DNA of 64,000 nucleotides from Planctomycetota bacterium (GTDB lineage: Bacteria; Planctomycetota; Phycisphaerae; Phycisphaerales; UBA5793), in contig JABFGK010000001.1 of the NCBI GenBank assembly GCA_013112555.1, positions 310,001-374,000 on the forward strand, written 5' to 3'. Below, piece by piece: positions 8,401 through 18,697 of the stretch. Each line of letters starts with the position of its first letter. The first letter of the stretch is position 1. The position numbers were made by a program, and so were the translations under genes. The notes below the pieces were generated by a model. It was given only the letters and a program-made list of their open reading frames with translations, was not told the origin of the DNA and searched no databases.

Positions 8401-11400
8401 TTACTTATCCTTTTCGAGGATACCGACGCCGCTTCGGTCCGGCCCATGGGGCCGTTTGGGTGCCTTGTAGCCACCGGTCTTGATCTCGCTGAGCATCTGC
8501 TTGATGGCTGCATCGAGTTGCGGGTCGCGGCCGTTTTGCATGAGGGCCGGGTCATCGAGTACCGGGATGTCCGGATCGACGCCGTGGCCTTCGATGCCCC
8601 AGGTCCCGTCGGGATCATAAAAGCCGAAGGTCGGGACGGCTGTGTATCCGCCGTCGATAAGTGACGGGTTGCCGGAGATGCCGACGAGGCCTCCCCAGGT
8701 CCGCATGCCGATGAGCTTGCCGAGTCCGGCCTGTCTGAAGTAGTGTGGGAAGGCATCGCCGCCCGAGCCGGCCCAGCCGTTGATCAACATGCACTTCGGG
8801 CCCTGGTGTGAATCGGGGGGCCAGGGCCAGTCCTTGCCGTCACGCCGTGCCCAGTAGTTGGTAATCGGGCGATTGAGCAGTTCGATGAATCGGGTCGGGA
8901 TCTGACCGCCGCCGTTCCATCGCTCGTCGATGATGAGGGCCTGTTTGTCAATCTGCCCGAAGAACTGTCGGTACAGATCGTTCTGCCCGTTCACGCCGGT
9001 GTTCGGGACGTAGATGTACCCGACCTTCCCGTCGGTCTGCTCCTCGACATACTTCCGATTCCGTTCGATCCAGGCACGATAGCGCATGGTGCCTTCGCTC
9101 CAGGTCGGTGTGATCAGGACGTCACGCTGCCCGGACATTTCATCCTCTTCCTCATCCTCATCGTCGCCTTCATCATCATCGGAATCGGCATCGTCGTCAG
9201 CCTCAGCCTCGGCTTCAGCCAGTTCCTTGAGTTCCTCGGCAGATCTGAGGACCGGTTCATCACTGACAGTCAGTTCGACGACCGTCCCGGCCAGCCCGAT
9301 GAATGCTGCCCAGGGGTCCTTTGTCGTATCCATCGGGATGCCGTTGACGGCCAGGAGGTAGTCGCCCTCCTTGACGTTGACGCCGTTGGCACTGAGCGGG
9401 CCTCGTGCATCGGTATCCCACGGGCCGCCTTCGTAGATACGGGTGATGCGGTACGCGCCATTTACCAGATCGAAATCACAGCCGAGCATGCCGACGTTTC
9501 GGCTCGGTTGATCCTCGCCGCCGCCACCGAAGTAGTACGCATGGCCGACGTTCAGTTCGCCGATCATCTCACCGATGACGTAGCTGACATCGTCGCGGGT
9601 GGCACAGTCATCAATCATGCCGAGGTACTGCTCGTAGACACCCTGCCAATCAACGCCGTGCATCCCCGGATCGTAGAAGAAGTCGCGCTGGATGCGCCAG
9701 GCGTCAGTGAACACCTGCTTCCACTCGGCACGGGGGTCGATCGTGACTTCCATGCCGTCGGTCCCTACCCGATCGGCCGATCCGCCCGGCGATGCATTGC
9801 GAATGCTGGCACCGGAGCGGCCGGCGATGGTCAGCAGTTTCTTGCCGTCGGCCGAAATCGTGTATCCCATGACACCGTCAGCGATGGTCTTGGGCGAAGG
9901 ATCATCATCACTCAGATCAAAGAGTTTGAGTCCCTGCCCGCGCTGGGCGTAGATCAACTGGTTCTTGTCGTTGACGGCCAGGGCACCGAAGGACCCGTTG
10001 CCGACCGGGAGGCGGAACGCGCGGGACTCGAATCCGTCGAGATCGATCTCGATGGCTTCGTCCGCATCTTCATCCGCCTCATCGTCGTCACTTGTGTCCT
10101 TATCAGCATCGTCATCCGAGTCGCCGGCCGAGGAGCGCTCGGCCGTGATCTGCACCGGTTCACCGTCAGCCGAAGCCGTTCCCTCCAATGATCCGTCAGT
10201 GATGACCAGATCCATGGCGACCGTCATGCCGTCGGACAGTGTCAGCGTCAACGACAGGTGCCCGTCTGAGGGCGAGTACTCGCCGCTCAGTGAGCCGGAG
10301 TACATGCCGGCTTCGAGCCGACCGGTGACGCTGTTATTCTCCGCCAACTCGAGCGTCAGCGTAAACGGCAGCGGGCCGGCTTCAGGGATGTGGGCCTGGC
10401 CCTTCCAGGTGCCCGAGACGCCGTCGTCCGGACCGGGCGCGTCGCCGTTGTCATCAGCACTCCCACCATCGTCCTGGTCGGCATCATCCGCCTTGCCCGA
10501 ATCATCGTCCGACTCTTCCTCCCAGGCCTCCTCATCACTCTTGGGTGGCCAGGGCTGGCCAATGTCGTCACGCAGGGGGACGGCCAGCAGATTTCCGGTG
10601 TCTTCATAAATGTATGTGGTATCAAGGCTGCTGTAGGTCGGGCTGAATGTCTGATCGCTGACGTAGTACAGGTAGTCGCCCTTGCGGTCGAACACGGCCC
10701 CGCGATCATTGAACATGCCGGTGGTCACCTGGGTGACTTCACCGCTGTCCACGCTGTACAGCCACAGCGAGCCATTCGATGCGGTTTCAGTGCGGTGCGA
10801 CAGGGCAATCCACTTGCTGTCATGAGACCAGGAGACCGAAGGCCCTTCGGCCCAGGGGTCGTGATCAACTGTCACGGTCTCACCTGTTTCGATCGTGTGC
10901 AGGTAGAGCGTCCCGGACTTGGCGTAGTACAGGATCATGGCTGAATCAGGAGACCAGAACGGGGAGTAGAGATACTCGCTGCCGTCGGATGTCAACTGCT
11001 TCGTTTCACCCTTGCCGTCAGATTGCGTGATGTACAGTTCGTACTCGCCGGTGGCGTCGGAGAGGTAGGCAATCCAACGCCCATCGGGGCTCCAGCCTGG
11101 GTCGCGCTCAGCGACGCCGCTGGTTCGCGTGAGGTTTCTCGGTGCCCCTTCTTTGGCCGGCAGCGTCCAGATGTCACCGCGGGCGGAAACGGCTGCGCGC
11201 TTGCCGGTTGACGAGATTTCCCACGACTGGATGTGCTCGGCTGCATCAAAGCGCTGCGGGCGAATGGCCGTGTGATCGCCGGGCACGGTGATCTTGACTG
11301 TTCGCGGCTTGTTTGTCTTGAGGTTAAGCAGTTTGATACTGGCCCCGTGCTGGAAGACGATTTCGCCTTCGCCGTTCTCGCCGGGTCCCATTGAGGGGAA

Positions 11401-12282
11401 CTTGACGTCCCAGTCATCATACTTGGTGACCTGCCGGCGACGATTCGTCTTCGTGTCGTAGGACCAGATATTGAGTTTGTGCGATGGGCCCTGGTCACTC
11501 ACGTAGTAGACGGTCGAACCGTGCCACATGGGTGAGGTATCCGTCCCAGGCCAGTCGGTGATCTTCTTACTCTTGAGCGTCTTCAGATTGAACACCCAGA
11601 TGTCGGTCGCCAGGCCACCCTGGTATCGCTTCCAGGTTCTGAAGTCGCGCGAGGCCGGCGTGTAGGCCAGCCATGCCCGGTCTTCACTGATTGACCCGAC
11701 GGCCCCGTATGGGATGGGGAGTGCCTGGGGCAGGCCGCCGTCGGCACTGACGGTCAACAGCTGCTGCACCCGACTCAGGCCTGACAGCCCACCAGCGGAG
11801 AAGAGCAGTTGGTCGTCGGACGTCCAGTCGGACAGGCGCTCGCCGGCCGGGTGGTGGGTCACGCGGTACGGCACGCCGCCGCCGACCGGAATGGTGTACA
11901 GATCGCGATTGCCGTCATAGTTCCCCATAAAGGCAATTGAGTCACCGTCCGGGCTGAACTTCGGGAACTGCTCCTGGCCGGCCGGTGATGCGAGCGGTTG
12001 GGCCATGCCGCCTGACCGCGGCACGAGCCAGAGATCGTTGGCATACATGAAGACGATGTGCGAATCGCTGACATCGGGGAAGCGGAGCATGCCGCCGTGC
12101 GGTTCATGCTGGCCGCTGACTTCGGCGGTCACATTCGGCTGCTCCGACTCGATAGCCGAGGACGGAACGACGGTCGATCCGACCAGAATGACTGCGAAAC
12201 CCAGGGCCGGGACGACGGTAGCGGGTGAGCCGCACGATGTGAATCTGGGCAATGATCGACGGCCGAACATCGGAATATGCAT
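8401..12282 (-). CDS. Tricorn-type protease with acidic linkers and an inserted beta-rich domain
   Basis: A 1,293-residue exported protease. A hydrophobic segment near residues 22-42 suggests a signal peptide. Beta-propeller repeats of TolB/tricorn type follow (SPDGDSIAFMGNYDG, SPDGRWIAYLSD). A PDZ-like segment lies around 917-1004 and a C-terminal S41-type protease domain around 1060-1260. The nucleophile is probably the Ser in GWAGSGGDAF near 1173; a His in NVGHAYYFGG and the GHGVDPDIPV segment are other family landmarks. Tricorn cuts small peptides from larger breakdown products. Odd features are acidic stretches near 584-620, 710-747 and 1015-1049. The first two bracket a roughly 85-residue beta-rich domain (WKGQAHIP...VQITAERS) that interrupts the propeller region and is not part of archaeal tricorn as I know it. 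Confidence 0.9.
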   Translation of the reverse strand: MHIPMFGRRSLPRFTSCGSPATVVPALGFAVILVGSTVVPSSAIESEQPNVTAEVSGQHEPHGGMLRFPDVSDSHIVFMYANDLWLVPRSGGMAQPLASPAGQEQFPKFSPDGDSIAFMGNYDGNRDLYTIPVGGGVPYRVTHHPAGERLSDWTSDDQLLFSAGGLSGLSRVQQLLTVSADGGLPQALPIPYGAVGSISEDRAWLAYTPASRDFRTWKRYQGGLATDIWVFNLKTLKSKKITDWPGTDTSPMWHGSTVYYVSDQGPSHKLNIWSYDTKTNRRRQVTKYDDWDVKFPSMGPGENGEGEIVFQHGASIKLLNLKTNKPRTVKITVPGDHTAIRPQRFDAAEHIQSWEISSTGKRAAVSARGDIWTLPAKEGAPRNLTRTSGVAERDPGWSPDGRWIAYLSDATGEYELYITQSDGKGETKQLTSDGSEYLYSPFWSPDSAMILYYAKSGTLYLHTIETGETVTVDHDPWAEGPSVSWSHDSKWIALSHRTETASNGSLWLYSVDSGEVTQVTTGMFNDRGAVFDRKGDYLYYVSDQTFSPTYSSLDTTYIYEDTGNLLAVPLRDDIGQPWPPKSDEEAWEEESDDDSGKADDADQDDGGSADDNGDAPGPDDGVSGTWKGQAHIPEAGPLPFTLTLELAENNSVTGRLEAGMYSGSLSGEYSPSDGHLSLTLTLSDGMTVAMDLVITDGSLEGTASADGEPVQITAERSSAGDSDDDADKDTSDDDEADEDADEAIEIDLDGFESRAFRLPVGNGSFGALAVNDKNQLIYAQRGQGLKLFDLSDDDPSPKTIADGVMGYTISADGKKLLTIAGRSGASIRNASPGGSADRVGTDGMEVTIDPRAEWKQVFTDAWRIQRDFFYDPGMHGVDWQGVYEQYLGMIDDCATRDDVSYVIGEMIGELNVGHAYYFGGGGEDQPSRNVGMLGCDFDLVNGAYRITRIYEGGPWDTDARGPLSANGVNVKEGDYLLAVNGIPMDTTKDPWAAFIGLAGTVVELTVSDEPVLRSAEELKELAEAEAEADDDADSDDDEGDDEDEEEDEMSGQRDVLITPTWSEGTMRYRAWIERNRKYVEEQTDGKVGYIYVPNTGVNGQNDLYRQFFGQIDKQALIIDERWNGGGQIPTRFIELLNRPITNYWARRDGKDWPWPPDSHQGPKCMLINGWAGSGGDAFPHYFRQAGLGKLIGMRTWGGLVGISGNPSLIDGGYTAVPTFGFYDPDGTWGIEGHGVDPDIPVLDDPALMQNGRDPQLDAAIKQMLSEIKTGGYKAPKRPHGPDRSGVGILEKDK

Positions 12283-12471
12283 GAAGAATGCCTTTCTGAT
12301 TCGGATGGCTTGTACAGGATCCCCTCCTCATCGCGGGCCCTGAGGCACTGATGAGGGCGTTGCTTCAATTAAAGTAGTTGTTCCGAGCGCACCGCGGGCG
12401 GTTGCACAGATTGTCATCGGCACGACATCCGGTCGGCGTGGTATCTACCTGTATGTTTTGGGGAGATCGCC

Positions 12472-13095
12472 TCAGAGATTCTCTGCCGCCCAGTCACTCA
12501 GCGACAGAAACTCGAGCATGTGCTCGTCGTAGATGCGCTGGTGTTCCTCGCGGGACAGGTCGAGACGGAGTTCGTTGATGACCTTCGTGCCCTGGCTGAT
12601 CCAGGCCTGCCACGCTTCGCTCGAGATGCACTCGTGGATCTTCTCGCCAAGCCGTCCTCGGAAGGGGGGCTTTTCGAGTGGCGTTCCGGCTCGGCCTGTT
12701 GCGTGACACACAAAGGAGCCGTCCGGGAGCGGCTCTGCAGGTGCGGCCTCCTCGACGGCCGGCGGTTCGACCCCAAGTTCGATCAGGGCTTGCTCCATGG
12801 CCTGCTTCGGCATCAGATCGCCACGACGGGCAGCCACCTCATACCCCCGCTTGAGCCAGTCGGCGGCCTTTTCATCATTGCCGGCCTTCTTGAACGACTC
12901 GCCGAGCAACTGGTAGGCCTTGCTCATCTCGGGGTTCAGTTCGATTGCCCGGGCCAGCGAGGGGATGGCCTCATCGTGTCGGCCGGCCTGGAGAAGGTTG
13001 ATCCCGAGACTGAAATGGGCCATCTCATTGGTCGGGTCGGCCTCAGCCATAGTGGTGAACTGCTCAATGCGCTGCTGAACTTGGTCGGTAGTCAT
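12472..13095 (-). CDS. TPR protein fused to YggX-like Fe(II)-trafficking domain
   Basis: A 207-residue fusion. Residues about 1-100 hold tetratricopeptide repeats (PTNEMAHFSLGINLLQAG, PEMSKAYQLLGESFKKAG). After a proline/glutamate-rich linker, residues about 125-207 match YggX: GRLGEKIHECISSEAWQAW, then INELRLDLSREEHQRI and an HMLEFL segment. Stand-alone YggX is about 90 residues and helps protect iron-sulfur clusters and handle labile iron. The Cys near the start of the YggX part (FVCHATG) sits slightly differently from the FC motif of E. coli YggX. The ATG is followed by a clean coding frame, and the tricorn gene lies downstream on the same strand after about 190 bp. Confidence 0.85.
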   Translation of the reverse strand: MTTDQVQQRIEQFTTMAEADPTNEMAHFSLGINLLQAGRHDEAIPSLARAIELNPEMSKAYQLLGESFKKAGNDEKAADWLKRGYEVAARRGDLMPKQAMEQALIELGVEPPAVEEAAPAEPLPDGSFVCHATGRAGTPLEKPPFRGRLGEKIHECISSEAWQAWISQGTKVINELRLDLSREEHQRIYDEHMLEFLSLSDWAAENL

Positions 13096-13258
13096 CTGCC
13101 TGGGTATCCTCGGTTCTCATCCGATAACTGTGAACTTGTCCGTTGAATCACACTTTGGAAGGGTGTCATGGCACCACTTCGGTGATCGTATGCCTGTATC
13201 AGATACGGCGTGCGGGAGATTACAGCAGGAGTGTTGATAATCCGTGATTCCGCGTGAT

Positions 13259-13537
13259 TTATGTCGTCGGCTCGGGCGGATTCAGGCGATCGGCCAGCGT
13301 GTGGCCGTCAATTCCCTCAATGGTGAGTGTTTTATCACGACAGGTGTGACCGGCAGCCACCGTGACCTGTCTGGGTTTGAGTCCCAGGTGCTGTGCGACA
13401 ACTTTGCAGATGGCCTTGTTGGCTTTCCCACCCTCCGGGGGGGCTGAGACTCTGATCTTGAGCCGGTCGCCATGGTACCCGGCCACCTGGTCGGCTTTCG
13501 CTCCGGGAACGGCTCTGATCTTGAGTGTGTGAGTCAT
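13259..13537 (-). CDS. DUF167 (YggU/UPF0235) family protein
   Basis: A 92-residue protein matching the YggU family over its whole length: it opens with a VPGAK-type motif, followed by LKIRVSAPPEGGKANKAICKVVA, the family hallmark (given here to mark residues 25-47), and ends with an ITIEG-like strand. Function is not known; the fold is a small alpha/beta domain. It lies upstream of the TPR-YggX gene on the same strand and is transcribed away from rpoB. Confidence 0.88.
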   Translation of the reverse strand: MTHTLKIRAVPGAKADQVAGYHGDRLKIRVSAPPEGGKANKAICKVVAQHLGLKPRQVTVAAGHTCRDKTLTIEGIDGHTLADRLNPPEPTT

Positions 13538-13770
13538 TTGGCATTGTTCTCGTCAGGCAGGGGTCAGCGTCGATTCAGCCACGCGAGGGGGCCGGAGTGC
13601 GCAAGAAGAGATAAGTGTATCACTGAATAACTATTTCAGATTTCGCTCGTTTTTTTTGTGAAGCGGCATTGGGTTTGTAGCCTCACGTGGCCTACTGTAC
13701 AGGACAGGCGCGAGGTCGTGATCCAGAGTTGATCCCCAGGACAGTTCGTATTTCTGATTAGCCAACCGAG

Positions 13771-13800
13771 TTGACCGGCCCGGTACAGGTTCGGTCGATA
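13771..13800 (+). promoter_or_regulatory. Possible rpoB promoter
   Basis: TTGACC at 13771-13776 and TCGATA at 13795-13800 are 18 bp apart, about 25 bp before the rpoB ATG. The -35 is good and the -10 is poor. The 286-bp gap upstream of rpoB holds no other gene, so a promoter is expected here, but its exact place is not shown by the sequence. Confidence 0.3.
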
Positions 13801-13823
13801 AGTGTACGAAGTCGAGGACATTC

Positions 13824-16800
13824 ATGTCGGCGATGAAGGTGCGCGATTTTTCCAAGCGTGGCGACGGTCTTCCCACCCCCGATTTGGTCGAAGTTCAGCG
13901 AGCAGCCTACGAGCGATTTCTCCAGATGGACTTCGGTCCGGATGATCGAGACATTGCCATTGGCGTTGAGGCGTTGCTCCGCGAGATCTTCCCGATCGAG
14001 AGTTACGACGGCAAGACCCGCTTGGAGTATCTCTACTACACGCTCGAAGAGCCGCGGTATACCCCGGACGAGTGTCGTGAATTACGTTTAACGTATGCGA
14101 TGCCCTTCCGTGTTGCGGTTCGCTTGATCCGTGAGGACACGTCGGAGGTCCCTGAGGAGGAAATCTACCTCGGGGAGATGCCCATCATGATGGGCGGCGG
14201 CGAGTTCATCATCAACGGGGCTGAGCGCGTCATTGTCAACCAGTTGCATCGATCACCTGGTGTTGACTTTGGTGTTGTGTCGGCAGAAGCGGACCGCCCA
14301 CTGCACTCTTCACGAATCATTCCTGAGCGCGGCTCATGGATTGAACTCGAGGTGACGAAGAAGGACGTCCTGGTCATGCGAATTGACCAGAGCTCCAAGA
14401 TTCCCGCCACGACGTTCCTCCGTGCGCTCGACGAGGAATGCAGCACCACGGACACGCTCATCGATCTGTACTATCAGGTCGAGTCACTGTCGGTGGCGAA
14501 GTTGCGCGAAGAGCATTATGCTGCCGAGACGGTGGTCGATCCCGAGACCGGCGAGGAACTGGTCCGTGTCGGTCGCATGCTTGGCGAGGCGCTGGTACCG
14601 ATCCAGGAATCCAGCCTCAAGAAACTACGTGTTATCACCGGCTCAGTGGACCCACTGCTGCTGAACACGATTGCTGAGGGCACGCTCGACCAGTTCGGTG
14701 AAGTGTCCGAGCACGAGGCTGCCCTGCTTAAGATCTACACTCGGCTGCGCCCGGGCAACCCGCCGCAGATCGACAAGGCCAAGACCTTCTTTGCCGAGAA
14801 GTTTTTTGATGACAACCGCTACCGACTCGGTCGGGTCGGCCGCTTCCGGATTAACCGCAAGTTCGATATGGATGTCGATGAGACGATCCAGCATTTGCGC
14901 GGCGAGGATTTCCGGCAGGTCATCAAGTACATTCTCGATCTTCGGAGCGCTCGCGGGAAAGCGCAGACCGACGACATTGATCATCTCGGCAACCGGCGCC
15001 TGCGGACGCTTGACGAGTTGGCCGTCGAAGAGGTTCGCAAGGGCTTCCTGAAACTGCGTCGGACGATCCAGGAGCGGATGAGTGTCCGCGATCCGAGCGA
15101 GATGTCCAAGATTGCCGATCTGGTCAACACAAAGAGCATCAGCAGTTCGATCGAGTTCTTCTTCGGTCGTTCGGAATTGTCACAGGTCGTCGATCAGACG
15201 AATCCGCTGAGCATGCTTGCCCACGAACGCCGTTTGTCGGCGCTCGGTCCCGGTGGTTTGAACCGGAAGCGTGCGGGATTCGAGGTTCGCGACGTCCATA
15301 TCAGCCACTACGGCCGCATTTGCCCGATTGAGACGCCTGAAGGCACAAACATCGGCTTGATCTCATCGCTCGGTATTTATGCGCTGATCGACGAGTATGG
15401 CTTCATCCTCACGCCGTACCGCTCCGTCAAGAACGGCAAGTTGACCGGCGACGTTGAGTATCTGCGTGCCGATGAAGAGACCGGAGCCGTCCTGACCCCG
15501 ACCGAGTCAATCAATCTCTCAGGCAAACTCGAGTCCGGCTCACTGCTGGCTCGCGTTGAGGGGGATCTGTCTCACGTCGATGCGACCCAGGTGACGCACG
15601 TCGATATTGCCCCGAAACAGATTGTCGGCGTGTCGGCATCGTTGATCCCGTTCCTGGAACATGACGATGCGAACCGCGCGCTGATGGGCTCGAATATGCA
15701 GCGACAGGCCGTGCCGCTGGTCAAGGTCGAGCCGCCGGTGATTGCCACGGGTATGGAACTGGACGTCGGCCGGCACAGCGGCATGGTCGTGACCGCCCGG
15801 AATGCCGGGATCGTGACCTATGTGGACAGTCAGCTGATCGTGGTTGATAACACGGACGAGTATCACCTTCGCAAGTTTGTCGGTCTGAATGAGCGCACCT
15901 GCCTGAATCAGCGACCGATCGTGCAGTTGAACCAGGCGGTCGACAAGGGTGAGATCATTGCCGACGGCGCTTCGACGGCCATCGGTGAGTTGGCGTTGGG
16001 CAAGAACGTCCTCGTCGGCTTCATGACCTATGACGGGTACAACTTCGAGGATGCGATCGTCATCAGTGAGCGCCTCGTGAAGAACGATACATTCACGTCG
16101 ATCCACATCGATTCCTACGACCTGGAGATTCGTGAAACGAAACTCGGGCGTGAGGAGTTCACCCGCGACATTCCCAATGTCTCGGAGAAGATGCTGCGCA
16201 ACCTCGATGAGAACGGCGTCATCCGCGTCGGGGCCTATGTGGGCCCGAATGACATTCTCGTCGGCAAGGTGAGCCCGAAGTCGAAGACCGAACTCAGCCC
16301 TGAAGAGAAACTCCTGCATGCCATCTTCGGACGGGCCGGCGAAGACGTGAAGAACGATTCACTCGAGTTGCCGGCCGGCACCGAGGGGATCGTGATCGGC
16401 ACGAAGCGCTTCAGCCGTCGGATGCATATGACGGAGGACCAGAAGAAGCAGTTGACCAACGACATGTCGGCCTATGAAGCGGACATGGATCAGCGGGCCA
16501 TCAACCTCTTCAAGCAAATGATCGGCCAGATCAACGACATCGTCGGCACCCCGACGGTGGACCCGTATACCCGGCAGACCGTTGGCGCTTCCAATATCCC
16601 TGAAGTCATTCTCGAGCAGATTGAGAACTTCAGTGTTGAATGGGTCAAGGGATCCAAGAGTGTGCGCGAAGCCGTTGAGGTGGTTTACGGCCAGTTCAAG
16701 CCGCGCATCACCGCGCTGGAGCGTGAGAAGCAGCGAAAACTCTCTCACATGAAACGCGGCGATGAGTTGCCGGCCGGCGTGCTGGAGATGGTCAAGGTCT

Positions 16801-17609
16801 ACCTGGCCTCGAAGCGTCAACTGGCAGTCGGCGACAAGATGGCCGGTCGTCACGGCAACAAGGGCGTCATTGCCCGTATCGTGCCCGAAGAAGACATGCC
16901 ATTCCTCGAGGACGGGACGCCGATCGACATTCTGCTCAGCCCGCTCGGCGTGCCGAGTCGTATGAACGTCGGCCAGATTCTCGAGACACACCTGGGATGG
17001 GCCGCCAAGGTGCTCGGATTCCAGGCAGTGACACCGGTCTTTGACGGGGCCACGGAAGATGAGGTCCACGCGTGCATTGAGGAGGCAAATGAGCATGTCC
17101 GGACGCGGCTGAGTGAAGTCGAGACGGAGCACGTGCCGCCGCGGGAAGATGAGTTACTGTCCATCATGCCGCAGGGCGGTAAGGTGCAGTTGTACGACGG
17201 CCGAACCGGCGATCCGTTCAAGCAGAAGACGACGGTCGGGTATATGTACCTGCTGAAACTGCATCACCTGGTTGATGACAAGATTCATGCTCGGGCAACC
17301 GGCCCGTATTCACTCATCACGCAGCAGCCGCTTGGCGGGAAGGCCCGCACCGGTGGTCAGCGATTCGGCGAGATGGAAGTCTGGGGTCTTGAGGCGTACG
17401 GCGCTGCCTACATTCTTCAGGAACTGCTGACGGTGAAGTCTGATGACGTTGAGGGCCGCACGAAGATCTATGAATCGATGGTCAAGGGCAATAACACGCT
17501 GGAGGCCGGCATGCCGGTCGCCTTTGACGTGCTGTGCAATGAGATCCGCGGCCTCGGAATGAACGTAACGATGGAGAAACGCCAACTCGAGGGAGGAGTT
17601 CTGCTGTAG
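13824..17609 (+). CDS. rpoB: RNA polymerase beta subunit
   Basis: A 1,261-residue beta subunit. Recognisable segments include [20 protein letters not shown] near the N terminus, [22 protein letters not shown] in the protrusion, [20 protein letters not shown] with [17 protein letters not shown] (rifampicin-pocket region), [13 protein letters not shown] near residue 1005, and [19 protein letters not shown] at the C terminus. It is shorter than the 1,342-residue E. coli protein. ATG 13824 has GAGGA five bases upstream. The usual rplJ-rplL genes are not upstream: a leftward DUF167 gene is there instead. Downstream the expected rpoC is separated from it by a sulfotransferase gene. Confidence 0.98.
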   Translation: MSAMKVRDFSKRGDGLPTPDLVEVQRAAYERFLQMDFGPDDRDIAIGVEALLREIFPIESYDGKTRLEYLYYTLEEPRYTPDECRELRLTYAMPFRVAVRLIREDTSEVPEEEIYLGEMPIMMGGGEFIINGAERVIVNQLHRSPGVDFGVVSAEADRPLHSSRIIPERGSWIELEVTKKDVLVMRIDQSSKIPATTFLRALDEECSTTDTLIDLYYQVESLSVAKLREEHYAAETVVDPETGEELVRVGRMLGEALVPIQESSLKKLRVITGSVDPLLLNTIAEGTLDQFGEVSEHEAALLKIYTRLRPGNPPQIDKAKTFFAEKFFDDNRYRLGRVGRFRINRKFDMDVDETIQHLRGEDFRQVIKYILDLRSARGKAQTDDIDHLGNRRLRTLDELAVEEVRKGFLKLRRTIQERMSVRDPSEMSKIADLVNTKSISSSIEFFFGRSELSQVVDQTNPLSMLAHERRLSALGPGGLNRKRAGFEVRDVHISHYGRICPIETPEGTNIGLISSLGIYALIDEYGFILTPYRSVKNGKLTGDVEYLRADEETGAVLTPTESINLSGKLESGSLLARVEGDLSHVDATQVTHVDIAPKQIVGVSASLIPFLEHDDANRALMGSNMQRQAVPLVKVEPPVIATGMELDVGRHSGMVVTARNAGIVTYVDSQLIVVDNTDEYHLRKFVGLNERTCLNQRPIVQLNQAVDKGEIIADGASTAIGELALGKNVLVGFMTYDGYNFEDAIVISERLVKNDTFTSIHIDSYDLEIRETKLGREEFTRDIPNVSEKMLRNLDENGVIRVGAYVGPNDILVGKVSPKSKTELSPEEKLLHAIFGRAGEDVKNDSLELPAGTEGIVIGTKRFSRRMHMTEDQKKQLTNDMSAYEADMDQRAINLFKQMIGQINDIVGTPTVDPYTRQTVGASNIPEVILEQIENFSVEWVKGSKSVREAVEVVYGQFKPRITALEREKQRKLSHMKRGDELPAGVLEMVKVYLASKRQLAVGDKMAGRHGNKGVIARIVPEEDMPFLEDGTPIDILLSPLGVPSRMNVGQILETHLGWAAKVLGFQAVTPVFDGATEDEVHACIEEANEHVRTRLSEVETEHVPPREDELLSIMPQGGKVQLYDGRTGDPFKQKTTVGYMYLLKLHHLVDDKIHARATGPYSLITQQPLGGKARTGGQRFGEMEVWGLEAYGAAYILQELLTVKSDDVEGRTKIYESMVKGNNTLEAGMPVAFDVLCNEIRGLGMNVTMEKRQLEGGVLL

Positions 17610-17717
17610 TCCTCGTGGCCGGCTCGTGACCGATCGATGTGACGACCGGCTCAGCGTTCGTTTTGCCTTTTCATCACAGTGTGGTATTGACACAGGTATG
17701 GGAGTGATAACGCATCA

Positions 17718-18611
17718 ATGGCCGTTGCGGACCATTCTGTCACCGATCGGTTCCGCTGTGGACTTGAGTATTTCGGGCTGGGGCATCGGATTGCACCGTT
17801 TCCGGTCCGAAGGCAGGCGCGAGCGTGGACCCTGGCTGATCTACCCCCCCGGGACGGACTCCGGATTGCACCGCCGGATTACATCGGTGTGGGGACACAA
17901 AAAAGCGGTACGTCGTGGTGGACCGGTTTGATTGAACAGCACCCCGACGTGGCAACGAATCGGTTCAACCGAAAGGAGATGCACTACCTGACGCACTTTC
18001 TGGACCGCCCGCTGACGGATCAGGATGTTGAGGCGTATCACGCAGCCTTTGCAAGGCCGGAAGGCAAGCAGTGCGGGGAGTGGACCCCGAACTATCTCGC
18101 TCACCCGTATGCGTTGGAAAACCTTGACCGACTGTCCCCGGCGGCTCGAATCCTCGTGATGGTGCGGAATCCGGTTGATCGATTTGAATCGGGTTTCAAT
18201 CACGAGTTCAAGATGCGGTTCGGTGCCATGCTGGCCCCGAGCGTACGGCGCGAGGTGATCAAGCGGTATGCCCTCCGGGCTGAATCGTTCTGGAACGGGA
18301 TGTATGCAGCACAACTCGACATCCTGTTTGCATTGGTCGAGAAGGCCCGGGTGCTCGTGTTGCAGTATGAAGCGTGTTGCGAGGAGCCGGAGAAGTGGAT
18401 TGCTCAGACCTATCGGTTCCTGGGCCTGACGGACTCGTTTGTGCCGGCCGGCATTGACAGAAAGGTCAATCGGCAACGGCGGATCGTCGGGGGGTTGGAT
18501 GACCAGGCTCGGGGCCTGCTGGCGACGGCGTACCGGGCGGACGCCCGGAGATTGTCGGAGCAGTGCCCGGAGACGATTGACCTCGGTTTATGGCCGCAGT
18601 TGAACGAGTAA
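17718..18611 (+). CDS. Sulfotransferase family protein
   Basis: A 297-residue protein. GTQKSGTSWW near residue 55 is the PAPS 5'-phosphosulfate loop, and RNPVDRFESGFNH near 151 matches the 3'-phosphate-binding region; these two motifs define PAPS-dependent sulfotransferases of the heparan/carbohydrate type. No signal peptide or membrane segment is evident, so it is probably cytoplasmic. It would transfer sulfate to a glycan, lipid or small molecule; the acceptor is unknown. It lies between rpoB (108 bp) and rpoC (86 bp) on the same strand, so transcription through the rpo genes should include it. A GGGAG about 14 bases before the ATG is a weak ribosome site, and the first 40 residues are not conserved in the family, so the start could be later. 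Confidence 0.85.
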   Translation: MAVADHSVTDRFRCGLEYFGLGHRIAPFPVRRQARAWTLADLPPRDGLRIAPPDYIGVGTQKSGTSWWTGLIEQHPDVATNRFNRKEMHYLTHFLDRPLTDQDVEAYHAAFARPEGKQCGEWTPNYLAHPYALENLDRLSPAARILVMVRNPVDRFESGFNHEFKMRFGAMLAPSVRREVIKRYALRAESFWNGMYAAQLDILFALVEKARVLVLQYEACCEEPEKWIAQTYRFLGLTDSFVPAGIDRKVNRQRRIVGGLDDQARGLLATAYRADARRLSEQCPETIDLGLWPQLNE

Positions 18612-18697
18612 TCGGTGTTCAGCGTGACGGCACGCGGCACATGACGACGGATCAAACAGTAGATGACGATTAACTCTAGGGATGAGAGTTAGATTCA

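Noticed and set aside
9086-9361. Ser-rich frame opposite tricorn
   Set aside because: Poly-Ser is the antisense reading of the Asp/Glu-rich linker.
13645-13660. T8 run upstream of rpoB as a terminator
   Set aside because: No GC-rich stem comes directly before it.
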